This document shows, piece after piece, positions 7,383-14,060 of a stretch of DNA of 18,067 nucleotides. Origin of the DNA: Spirochaetaceae bacterium (lineage in GTDB: Bacteria > Spirochaetota > Spirochaetia > DSM-2461). Numbering within the stretch: the first letter of the stretch is position 1; each line of letters starts with the position of its first letter. Position numbers and translations under genes: made by a program. The notes under the pieces are model-generated. The model did no database searches. It saw only the letters and a list, made by a program, of their open reading frames with translations, and was not told the origin of the DNA. The DNA lies in NCBI GenBank assembly GCA_016342385.1, contig JAEINM010000026.1:1-18067 (forward strand). The letters run 5' to 3'.

Positions 7383-8669
7383 ATGACTAGAAAAATGTTA
7401 TGTCTCATTTTATCTACATTTATGCTGGCTGGTGCTCTTTTTGCAACAGGACAGCAGGATGATACTGTTACACTTCGGATTGATACTTGGGAAAATCCGT
7501 CAACAACAGAAGCACTAACTGAACTGAATGCGAAGTTCATGGAAGCCTATCCCAATATTAAAGTTGAATTGACAACTTCACCTACCGATCAGTTCCAGAC
7601 TTCTAATCCTCTGAGGATTCAGGCTGCTGATGTTGATATCTGGTCAGGATTCGGATTCGCTCAGAAAGCACAGGATTTTCACGGAGATGTCGTTCCTGCT
7701 GCAGCTTATCAGAATATTGAAGCCGGACTGGTAGAACCTTTGGATGGTCAGGCATTTATGAATAACTACAAGCAGGATGCTGTAAAAGAATTCATGACTT
7801 ACAACGGTAAACCTTACGGTGTCTGTATGGGTAGTGTTGTTATTTCCGGAATTTTCTGGAATAGGGATCTTTTTAAAGAAAATGGTCTTTCTCAGCCTCA
7901 GACATACGATGAACTGGTAAACGCCTCTGAAACTCTACAAGCAGCAGGATATACAGCATTTACAGCTGCTGGTGGACCGGTATGGCCTATCAACATGGTT
8001 AATGTAGGGTTCATCGGAGCTATGTATGATGATGTTAATGAGCTGGAAGAATCTCTCTGGACTGGTGGAAAAGGATTCGAAGATCCCCGTTACATCGAAG
8101 CTCTGAAACGATATCAGAACCTGATGACAAAATACTATGAACCGGGATTTCAGACAATCGATTACAATCCACATGTAGGAAGATTTGCAACTGGTAGAAT
8201 CGGAATGCTTCCTGACGGAATCTGGATGGCAAATGGTATTGCCGACGCTATTAAAGAAGCGGGAACTGACTTTGACTTCGGATACATGCAGGTTCCTGCC
8301 AGTGATGATAAGGCAGCTAATCAGACATACTACGGAAAAGGTGACCTTATGTGGTTTGTTCATTCCAAATCTGAAAATAAAGAAGCTGCTATGCTATGGC
8401 TAGAGTTCATGTCAAAACCAGAGAACTACACTTACTTTGTCAACAAAGTAGGATGGTTACCAACACAGGATGTTACTGTTGAGAGCAGAATCCTCGATGA
8501 AGTAAGCAAGTATCCAATGAAGCTTTCTTTTGAACAGGTTCATATCTCCCGTGAAGGGCAGGGGGAAATGGCTGGTGGTCTTGTACAGTTCCTCACTCCT
8601 ATGGGAACTATTGAATCCGCTGAAGAATATGCTGCAAAAGCTATGGCAGACTGGAACGCCGCAGAGTAA
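7383..8669 (+). CDS. Extracellular solute-binding protein, family 1 (sugar ABC importer)
   Basis: A 428-residue periplasmic substrate-binding protein that delivers a carbohydrate, probably an oligosaccharide, to the permeases encoded next. AGGAG at 7370-7374 lies eight bases before ATG. Residues 1-21 are a signal peptide (MTRKMLCLILSTFMLAGALF, then A). The lipobox-like LAGA has Ala where a lipoprotein would need Cys, so signal peptidase I cleavage near A21/T22 is likely. The mature part reads as family 1: TVTLRIDTWENPSTTEALTE (28-47), then YNGKPYGVCMGSVVISGIFW (139-158) and WNRDLFKENGLSQPQTYDEL with aromatic-rich pocket candidates. The late AAMLWLEFMSKPENYTYFVN segment is also typical. It is the first gene of the operon, directly behind the operator. 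Hairpins follow it, which fits the usual excess of binding protein over permease. The ligand cannot be read from the sequence. Confidence 0.9.
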   Translation: MTRKMLCLILSTFMLAGALFATGQQDDTVTLRIDTWENPSTTEALTELNAKFMEAYPNIKVELTTSPTDQFQTSNPLRIQAADVDIWSGFGFAQKAQDFHGDVVPAAAYQNIEAGLVEPLDGQAFMNNYKQDAVKEFMTYNGKPYGVCMGSVVISGIFWNRDLFKENGLSQPQTYDELVNASETLQAAGYTAFTAAGGPVWPINMVNVGFIGAMYDDVNELEESLWTGGKGFEDPRYIEALKRYQNLMTKYYEPGFQTIDYNPHVGRFATGRIGMLPDGIWMANGIADAIKEAGTDFDFGYMQVPASDDKAANQTYYGKGDLMWFVHSKSENKEAAMLWLEFMSKPENYTYFVNKVGWLPTQDVTVESRILDEVSKYPMKLSFEQVHISREGQGEMAGGLVQFLTPMGTIESAEEYAAKAMADWNAAE

Positions 8670-8691
8670 TCACTTTCGCTAAAATATTTAT

Positions 8692-8756
8692 TACCGGTTG
8701 CCTTGTGCAGCCGGTATTTGTCATTACTGCAGTCCCGTTTAATAAGAATACGGGCT
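8692..8756 (+). promoter_or_regulatory. Intercistronic stem-loops between the binding-protein and permease genes
   Basis: First hairpin: TACCGGTTG (8692-8700) pairs with CAGCCGGTA (8708-8716) over 9 bp (one G-U) around a 7-base loop, followed by ATTTG rather than a clean T-tract. Second, weaker one: CCCGT (8734-8738) with ACGGG (8750-8754). They probably stabilise the 3' end of the binding-protein mRNA or partly attenuate read-through. Confidence 0.55.
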
Positions 8757-8777
8757 GTTCATTTTTAGGGGATACAT

Positions 8778-9716
8778 ATGAAAAAAACAGTAAATATGAA
8801 TCCATTTGTACACGGGAAGAATCTGGGATGGGTAGGACCTTATTTAATACTGGCTCCGGCTTTACTGCTTTTTACAATATTCCATTTATTGCCTTCTCTT
8901 GCCACAATCGGATTTTCATTTACAGACATTACGAGAACCGGTTATAAACCGACCTCTTTTGTCGGTTTAGATAATTATTTTGAGTTTTTCAAACCCGGTC
9001 AATTTCATGAAAAACAAGTTGCTATAAAAAATTCTCTTGTTTTTGCCTTTTTTGTTGTCATTCTTCAGAATGCTTTTGCACTGATTTTTGCGGTTTTACT
9101 GGATAAGGCCTGGAAAGGGAGAGCTTTTTATCGGGGAGTCCTCTTTCTGCCGGTAATTCTGGGGATTACAGTCAATGCCCTTTTATGGAGACTGATGTTT
9201 AATCCTTTCGGAGGTCCGGTCAATACTCTTTTAAAAGCGATTACCGGTGAAAATGCTCTCTTTTTTGCCGATCCTAAAATGGCTTTCCCCCTTATCATAT
9301 TCATACAGATATGGAGCAACATCGGGTATTCGACAGTTATTTTTCTCTCTGGTCTTCAGGCCATTCCTAAAGAACTCTATGAGTCGGCCAAGGTTGACGG
9401 AGCTGCTGGAATTAAAAGTTTCTGGATGATAACAATTCCACTCATTGCCCAGGCGACAACAGTTAATATTCTTCTGTCCATAATCGGGGCATTGCGGACC
9501 TTTGACACTATAATGGTAACCACAGGTGGACAATACGACACCTATACAATGGCTTATTATATGTACAGGCTTGCTTTTCAATCTACCGGTGGTAGCGGTA
9601 TTGGCGGAGGACGGCTTGGTTTTGCCTCGGCTGTCGGTACACTGCTCTTTTTGATGATATTGGTCATTGCCCTTATTGCTCAGTACTTCCTGCGGAAGAA
9701 GGAGGTGGATTTATGA
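8778..9716 (+). CDS. Sugar ABC transporter permease, MalF/UgpA type
   Basis: A 312-residue inner-membrane subunit forming half of the channel. AGGGG at 8767-8771 lies six bases before this ATG and fixes the start. The first membrane segment spans ~17-48 (LGWVGPYLILAPALLLFTIF), with further segments near 86-108, 118-140, 168-192, 222-240 and 285-305. The EAA loop that docks to the ATPase is YESAKVDGAAGIKSFWMITI (201-220), followed by PLIAQ, a clear variant of EAAxxDGAxxxxxFxxIxLP. Length and topology are typical of the binding-protein-dependent transport inner-membrane family. It overlaps the next permease gene by four bases (ATGA). A perfect 9-bp inverted repeat lies inside the gene at 8945-8969. 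Confidence 0.93.
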   Translation: MKKTVNMNPFVHGKNLGWVGPYLILAPALLLFTIFHLLPSLATIGFSFTDITRTGYKPTSFVGLDNYFEFFKPGQFHEKQVAIKNSLVFAFFVVILQNAFALIFAVLLDKAWKGRAFYRGVLFLPVILGITVNALLWRLMFNPFGGPVNTLLKAITGENALFFADPKMAFPLIIFIQIWSNIGYSTVIFLSGLQAIPKELYESAKVDGAAGIKSFWMITIPLIAQATTVNILLSIIGALRTFDTIMVTTGGQYDTYTMAYYMYRLAFQSTGGSGIGGGRLGFASAVGTLLFLMILVIALIAQYFLRKKEVDL

Positions 9717-10582
9717 GTGATACTCAGATGGCTTCTATTAAAAGAAAGAAAAAAAGTTCTTCAATAGGCAAGGAGAGCTTTAGGACAAAAATAGTCATTG
9801 GCTCATTTATAGCTCTTGTACTTATTGTTTATGTTTACCCCATACTGAATCTCGTGAATGTCTCTTTTAAAACATCACCGGAATTTATGCTGGATCCCAT
9901 CGGGCTGACAAACTCTATCCATTTTAATAATTATATAAAAGTTTTTGTACAAGGGAATTTTTTAAGGAATTTTTATAATAGTCTTTATTATCTGTTTGCA
10001 TCAAATCTGCTCGTCCTCTCTATTACATCTCTGGCGGCATTTGTTATTTCCAGGCGGTATATCCGTTTCGCCGGTTTTTTTTATGTACTGTTTTTAGCCG
10101 GGTTGTTTCTTCCAGAGCCGCTCATTCCTCAGTTTATTCTGATGAATAAACTCGGACTCTATAACAATCCCATTGGATATATACTGACCAGGACTAATCC
10201 GGGAATCGTCATGCTTCTCATGGTCGGTTATTATCGTACTCTCCCAAAGACTTTTGATGAAGCAGCCGTTCTTGACGGATGTGGAGTTATGCGCTATTTG
10301 GCTTTTTTCATTTTGCCCATGAGCAAACCTGTATTTGCCAGTGCTGCGATACTCTTCTCTGTTGGAGTCTGGAATGATATTATCGGTACGACTGTATTTC
10401 TTACCAGTCCCCGATATTATCCGGTCATTCGAGCTTTATTTGCTTTTGTCGGTCAATATGGAACAGACTGGCCACCTCTTGCGGCTGCCGTTTTTATTGT
10501 TGCCACCCCATTAATTATTATCTTTCTCTTTTTTCAGAAATACATAATAAGTGGAATGGTTTCTGGCGGAGTAAAAGGATAG
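9713..10582 (+). CDS. Sugar ABC transporter permease, MalG/UgpE type
   Basis: A 289-residue partner permease. Its ATG overlaps the stop of the previous gene (ATGA at 9713-9716), implying translational coupling, and AAGGAGGTGG at 9699-9708 is a strong ribosome site. A basic cytoplasmic N-terminus (SIKRKKKSSS) precedes the first membrane segment (~26-48, IVIGSFIALVLIVYVYPI). More segments are visible near 92-113, 120-141, 163-175, 205-222 and 255-277. The EAA loop FDEAAVLDGCGVMRYLAFFI followed by LPMSKP (181-206) is canonical apart from Cys for Ala after DG. The C-terminus ends SGMVSGGVKG, a common ending in this family. No ATP-binding gene follows, so a shared MsmK/MalK-type ATPase encoded elsewhere is probably used. 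Confidence 0.93.
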   Translation: MSDTQMASIKRKKKSSSIGKESFRTKIVIGSFIALVLIVYVYPILNLVNVSFKTSPEFMLDPIGLTNSIHFNNYIKVFVQGNFLRNFYNSLYYLFASNLLVLSITSLAAFVISRRYIRFAGFFYVLFLAGLFLPEPLIPQFILMNKLGLYNNPIGYILTRTNPGIVMLLMVGYYRTLPKTFDEAAVLDGCGVMRYLAFFILPMSKPVFASAAILFSVGVWNDIIGTTVFLTSPRYYPVIRALFAFVGQYGTDWPPLAAAVFIVATPLIIIFLFFQKYIISGMVSGGVKG

Positions 10583-10593
10583 TTATTTTACAG

Positions 10594-10632
10594 ATCCGGA
10601 TGTACAATCAATGTGATTCAATACATCCGGAT
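10594..10632 (+). terminator. Long stem-loop between permease and regulator genes, possible attenuator
   Basis: ATCCGGATGTA (10594-10604) and TACATCCGGAT (10622-10632) pair perfectly over 11 bp. Inside, AATCA (10606-10610) and TGATT (10614-10618) add 5 bp with a 3-base loop. It begins 12 bases after the permease stop and is followed by only three further T, so termination is likely partial. It lies five bases upstream of the regulator's AGGGGAG ribosome site. Confidence 0.6.
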
Positions 10633-10646
10633 TTTCAGGGGAGATT

Positions 10647-11798
10647 ATGCAGCAGAATAAAGTTAATGAGATCAATACGACCCGGGTTCTCCAGAGTATA
10701 TGGAGGTCTTCGGGAATCAGTCGGGCTGATCTTTCAAGAGAACTGGGGCTTGTCAAATCGACAGTGACAAGAATCGTCAACTCTCTACTGAATAAAAATA
10801 TTCTGGTGGAAACTCCCGATGAGGCACTTTTTTCCGGAGTCGGTCGTAAACCTCTGTGTCTGAAAATAAATCGAGAGTATGGATATATTCTCGGTTTGGA
10901 AATTCAGACAGATTTTTATAATGCTGTAGCAGTTAATCTGAAAGGAGAAATCCTGTTCAGTAAAACAAGTATTATGGATCTTTCAGCTGAATCCCCCATA
11001 GAAGCTTTTTTTAAAATACTCAAAAAAATAAACGAAAAGCTCGATAGTATCTCCATTCCTCTCATGGGAATCGGTGTTGCTTTTGCCGGAATCATTGACC
11101 AGGATAATGGAATCATTCATCAGTCAAATCCCTTCAACAAATTCGACCCTGTTTATTTCATAGAAGGCGTTCAGCCAAAAGTCGATGTTCCTGTTATTGT
11201 ATCCAATGATGCAAACTGCTGTTGCTCCGGTGAGCTAATATTCAGGAAAAGTGCTCATCCGAAGAATTTTCTTTTCGTTTTGGGGGAATTCAGAATCGGA
11301 GAGTCAGATAACAACAGCTACTGGGGTATTGCTGTGGGGATGGGATTTGTTATTAATGGAAAAGTGTACAGTGGTTCAACCGGATCAGCCGGGGAATTCC
11401 AGAGTATTTTGTGGAAAAAAGGCAATGAGGGACAGCTCTCTTTAACAAATGAAGAAGCTCTTAAAATAACAAAAGACAAAAAAATCATGAAGAAAGCTTT
11501 TCAGGAACTCAGCAGTCATATTGCCTTCCTGGTGAACACTCTTAATTTGTCAAATATCATCATAGGTGGTGAAATCGTCGAATATAAAGAGATGCTGAAA
11601 CCCATACTGGAAGAGGAGATTCAGAATAACTGGTCCTATCCCAGCAAAGTGAATTTTACAATCGATTTTTCCTCTCAGGGGAAATTTGCAGTTGCCTATG
11701 GCGCTGCCGGAATGATTCTGGAAAAAATATTCTCTATCCCCGAAATCTCTTTAGGTACAATAAACAATCATCATCACAGAGTGTCCCTTATCGATTAA
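10647..11798 (+). CDS. ROK-family transcriptional regulator (NagC/XylR type)
   Basis: A 383-residue repressor that is probably inactivated or activated by a sugar. AGGGGAG at 10637-10643 precedes the ATG. Residues ~8-53 form a MarR-like winged helix-turn-helix (RVLQSIWRSSGISRADLSRE, then LGLVKSTVTRIVNSLL). The ROK sugar-kinase fold starts near residue 79 (GYILGLEIQTDFYNAVAV). GVAFAGIID (143-151) and the Asp188 of VSNDAN match the family. Two usual features are gone. The phosphate-binding DxGGT is degraded (LEIQTD). The zinc signature is absent: the GE[FI]GH histidine is Gln252 and no CxCG..GC cluster follows. So it is likely a sugar sensor without kinase activity. It closes the ABC operon, and the palindrome at 7340-7358 is its natural target. 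No plus-strand terminator with a T-tract follows it. Confidence 0.9.
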   Translation: MQQNKVNEINTTRVLQSIWRSSGISRADLSRELGLVKSTVTRIVNSLLNKNILVETPDEALFSGVGRKPLCLKINREYGYILGLEIQTDFYNAVAVNLKGEILFSKTSIMDLSAESPIEAFFKILKKINEKLDSISIPLMGIGVAFAGIIDQDNGIIHQSNPFNKFDPVYFIEGVQPKVDVPVIVSNDANCCCSGELIFRKSAHPKNFLFVLGEFRIGESDNNSYWGIAVGMGFVINGKVYSGSTGSAGEFQSILWKKGNEGQLSLTNEEALKITKDKKIMKKAFQELSSHIAFLVNTLNLSNIIIGGEIVEYKEMLKPILEEEIQNNWSYPSKVNFTIDFSSQGKFAVAYGAAGMILEKIFSIPEISLGTINNHHHRVSLID

Positions 11799-11838
11799 GA
11801 CAAAAATCAAATTAGAGAATAGCTCTGTACATAGAGAT

Positions 11839-11864
11839 AAAAAAACCCCGACATTCGCCGGGGT
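11839..11864 (-). terminator. Intrinsic terminator of the EF-G-like gene
   Basis: Read on the minus strand: ACCCCG (11864-11859), an 8-base loop, CGGGGT (11850-11845) and a run of seven T reaching 11839. It lies 24 bases after the stop at 11888. On the plus strand the same hairpin has no T-tract, so it would serve the ROK transcript poorly. Confidence 0.88.
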
Positions 11865-11887
11865 GTACAAATAAATAGAAAATATTA

Positions 11888-13945
11888 TTATTCAGCAGCT
11901 TTTGATGCCTTGATAATATCCTGTGCATTTTTTCCTGTCACGGGATCATAATGACTGAATTCAACTTCAAAGGCACCGGTTCCCGAAGTAATGGATCTAA
12001 GATCTATGGAGTATCTCATCAGTTCACCCTGGGGGACCTGAGCCTTAATAGCCTGAATACTGCCTCCTATACTGTCCTGATCCGTCACCTTGCCTCGTTT
12101 TGTAGAAAGGTCGGATAGTACATCGCCAAGATACTGATCACTGACAAATACTGTAAGATTCATAACCGGTTCAAGCAATGTGGGACTACATTTCTCAAAA
12201 GCTGTTTTCAGCGCATTTTTCCCTGCCAGTTTGAAAGCCATTTCTGAAGAGTCTACATCGTGCTCTTTACCGTCAAAAACAGTAACACCCACATCAACCA
12301 TGGGGTATCCCGCCAGGAATCCCTCTTCCATCGCTTCCCGAAGACCCTTTTCGATTCCAGGCATATAACCTTTACTGATTGATCCACCTTTTATCTCGTT
12401 CTCCATTACAAAGTATTCCCCTCTTGGCAGAGGTTTGACTCTTATGGCCACTCTACCATATTGTCCATGACCACCGGACTGTTTTTTATGGGTATATTCT
12501 GCTTCAGCTGGTTTTGTAATGGTTTCCCGATAGGGAACCCGTGGGACTTTTCTGTTTACATTAATTTTATAGTTTTTCAGGATTTTATCCAGGATGATGG
12601 AAATGTGCTGCTCCCCCATACCGGAGATAACAGTTTCTTTTGTTTCATCATTATAGTTTATTGTAAAAGTCAGATCTTCTTCCGCTACTTTGTGAAGAAG
12701 CTGAGACAGTTTATCTTCATCCTTCTGATTTTCTGCTGTAATAGCCAGAGAGTGAACAGGGTTGGGAAGCTTCAGGGGCTCAAAGTGAATAACATTCCCA
12801 GGCATACACAGTGTATCGTTTGTTCTGAAATTATCTTTCTTAGTTATAACTCCAATATCACCGGCGCATATTTCCTGCACTTCTTTCAGGTTTTTACCCT
12901 GGCAAAGGAACAGTTTTCCTATTCTCTCCTTGCTTTCTTCCCTGGCATGATAGACTTCCATATTCTGGGTCAGGCATCCGGTAATAACTTTAATGTAGGA
13001 CATTTTTCCGGAAAATTTGTCTATAGAGGTCTTGAAAATCAGACCGGAGAATTCGTCGTCCTTCTTGATCATGACAGATTTTTCACCACTGACACAAGGC
13101 TCTTCCACTCGCCCCGGTGCTGGTGCATCATAAATAATAAAATTCATTAATGGTGTGATACCTGAATTCTCCAGAGCACTTCCGCAGAAGAGGGGGGTAA
13201 ATCTGTTATCAAATAGACCTTCCCTTAGCCCTTTTATCGCATCATCGAGAGACAATGTTCCCTCTTCAAAATACTTTTCGGTCAGCTCATCATCACCTTC
13301 AGCAGCCATTTCTATCATCTTCAGATGATACTCTTCGGCTATTTCTTTATATTTGTCTGGTATCTCTATGGCATTTTCCTCTTTCCCATCACCTGATTTC
13401 AGATAGGCTTTCATTGTCAGGAGGTTGATTACACCCTGATATTCTTCAGCCTGTCCCATAGGAATGGTTATAGGAATTGCGGTTCTACCGATATCTTCAA
13501 TTTCCTGAACTATTTTATAGAAATCCGCCCTGGTCTTTTCCATTTTGTTGACAAAAACGATTCTGGGCATATCTCTATCATCTAATCTACGTCTTAATTT
13601 AACAGTTTCAATCTGAATTCCCGAGCGTGCTCCAATGAGTACAACGGCAGCTTCAGCAGCACGGAAGGAGGAAACCACTTCTCCTACAAAGTCTGAAGAT
13701 CCCGGTGTATCAAAGATATTAATCTTTGTATCTTTCCACATGACATTGGACAATGTGGAATGAATTGAAATTTTTCTTTCAATTTCTTCTTCTGTAAAGT
13801 CGCTGACTGTGCGGCCTGAATCCACGGTTTCAGCTTTGCTGATTATTTTACCGTTATAGAGAATCTGTTCTACTAAAGTCGTTTTACCTGTTTCTCCATG
13901 GCCGCAAATCGCAATGTTTCGGATACTTTCGGTGGTAAGTCCCAT
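11888..13945 (-). CDS. EF-G-like translation GTPase with degenerate G motifs (EF-G II / 'EF-G2-like')
   Basis: A 685-residue EF-G paralogue. I place the start at 13945 (MGLTTESIRNIAICGHGETG) because GGAGG lies eight bases upstream. The frame is open for 52 more codons, but these cross a terminator and a promoter. P-loop GHGETGKT is at 15-22. Switch I reads RKISI instead of RGITI (57-61). G3 is DTPGSSDF (79-86), with Ser83 in place of the catalytic His. G4 is NKME (133-136) in place of NKMD, and G5 is SAL (256-258). Domains II and III follow (ISGMGEQH). Domain IV keeps the translocase features KKQSGGHGQYGRV, LAGYPMVDVGVTVFDGKEHD and VDSSEMAFKLA, and domain V ends GTGAFEVEFSHYDPV. This matches the EF-G II subfamily, whose cellular role is poorly defined. 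GTP hydrolysis or guanine binding may be weaker than in EF-G. Confidence 0.88.
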   Translation of the reverse strand: MGLTTESIRNIAICGHGETGKTTLVEQILYNGKIISKAETVDSGRTVSDFTEEEIERKISIHSTLSNVMWKDTKINIFDTPGSSDFVGEVVSSFRAAEAAVVLIGARSGIQIETVKLRRRLDDRDMPRIVFVNKMEKTRADFYKIVQEIEDIGRTAIPITIPMGQAEEYQGVINLLTMKAYLKSGDGKEENAIEIPDKYKEIAEEYHLKMIEMAAEGDDELTEKYFEEGTLSLDDAIKGLREGLFDNRFTPLFCGSALENSGITPLMNFIIYDAPAPGRVEEPCVSGEKSVMIKKDDEFSGLIFKTSIDKFSGKMSYIKVITGCLTQNMEVYHAREESKERIGKLFLCQGKNLKEVQEICAGDIGVITKKDNFRTNDTLCMPGNVIHFEPLKLPNPVHSLAITAENQKDEDKLSQLLHKVAEEDLTFTINYNDETKETVISGMGEQHISIILDKILKNYKINVNRKVPRVPYRETITKPAEAEYTHKKQSGGHGQYGRVAIRVKPLPRGEYFVMENEIKGGSISKGYMPGIEKGLREAMEEGFLAGYPMVDVGVTVFDGKEHDVDSSEMAFKLAGKNALKTAFEKCSPTLLEPVMNLTVFVSDQYLGDVLSDLSTKRGKVTDQDSIGGSIQAIKAQVPQGELMRYSIDLRSITSGTGAFEVEFSHYDPVTGKNAQDIIKASKAAE

Positions 13946-13982
13946 CCTATGTTCCTCCCTTTCTAAATGTATTCTTTTAACA

Positions 13983-14011
13983 ATGTTAGACCCGTAACAT
14001 ACATAGGTCAA
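13983..14011 (-). promoter_or_regulatory. Sigma70 promoter of the EF-G-like gene
   Basis: On the minus strand TTGACC (14011-14006), a 17-base spacer and TAACAT (13988-13983), five and four matches of six to consensus. The start would be near 13976, a 31-base leader before the ATG at 13945. It begins two bases after the T-tract of the preceding terminator, so the gene has its own transcript. Confidence 0.65.
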
Positions 14012-14013
14012 AC

Positions 14014-14041
14014 AAAAAAAAAGCCCCCTTTCGGGAGCCTT
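14014..14041 (-). terminator. Intrinsic terminator between the two EF-G genes
   Basis: On the minus strand AAGGCTCCC (14041-14033), the tetraloop GAAA and GGGGGCTT (from 14028), with two G-U pairs, run into nine T ending at 14014. It lies 20 bases after the upstream gene's stop. Confidence 0.9.
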
Positions 14042-14060
14042 GAAAACATTCGATGGTTTA

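Noticed and set aside
12461..13150. 229-codon plus-strand frame inside the EF-G-like gene
   Set aside because: It is fully antisense to a clearly conserved coding region, with no ribosome site or family resemblance.
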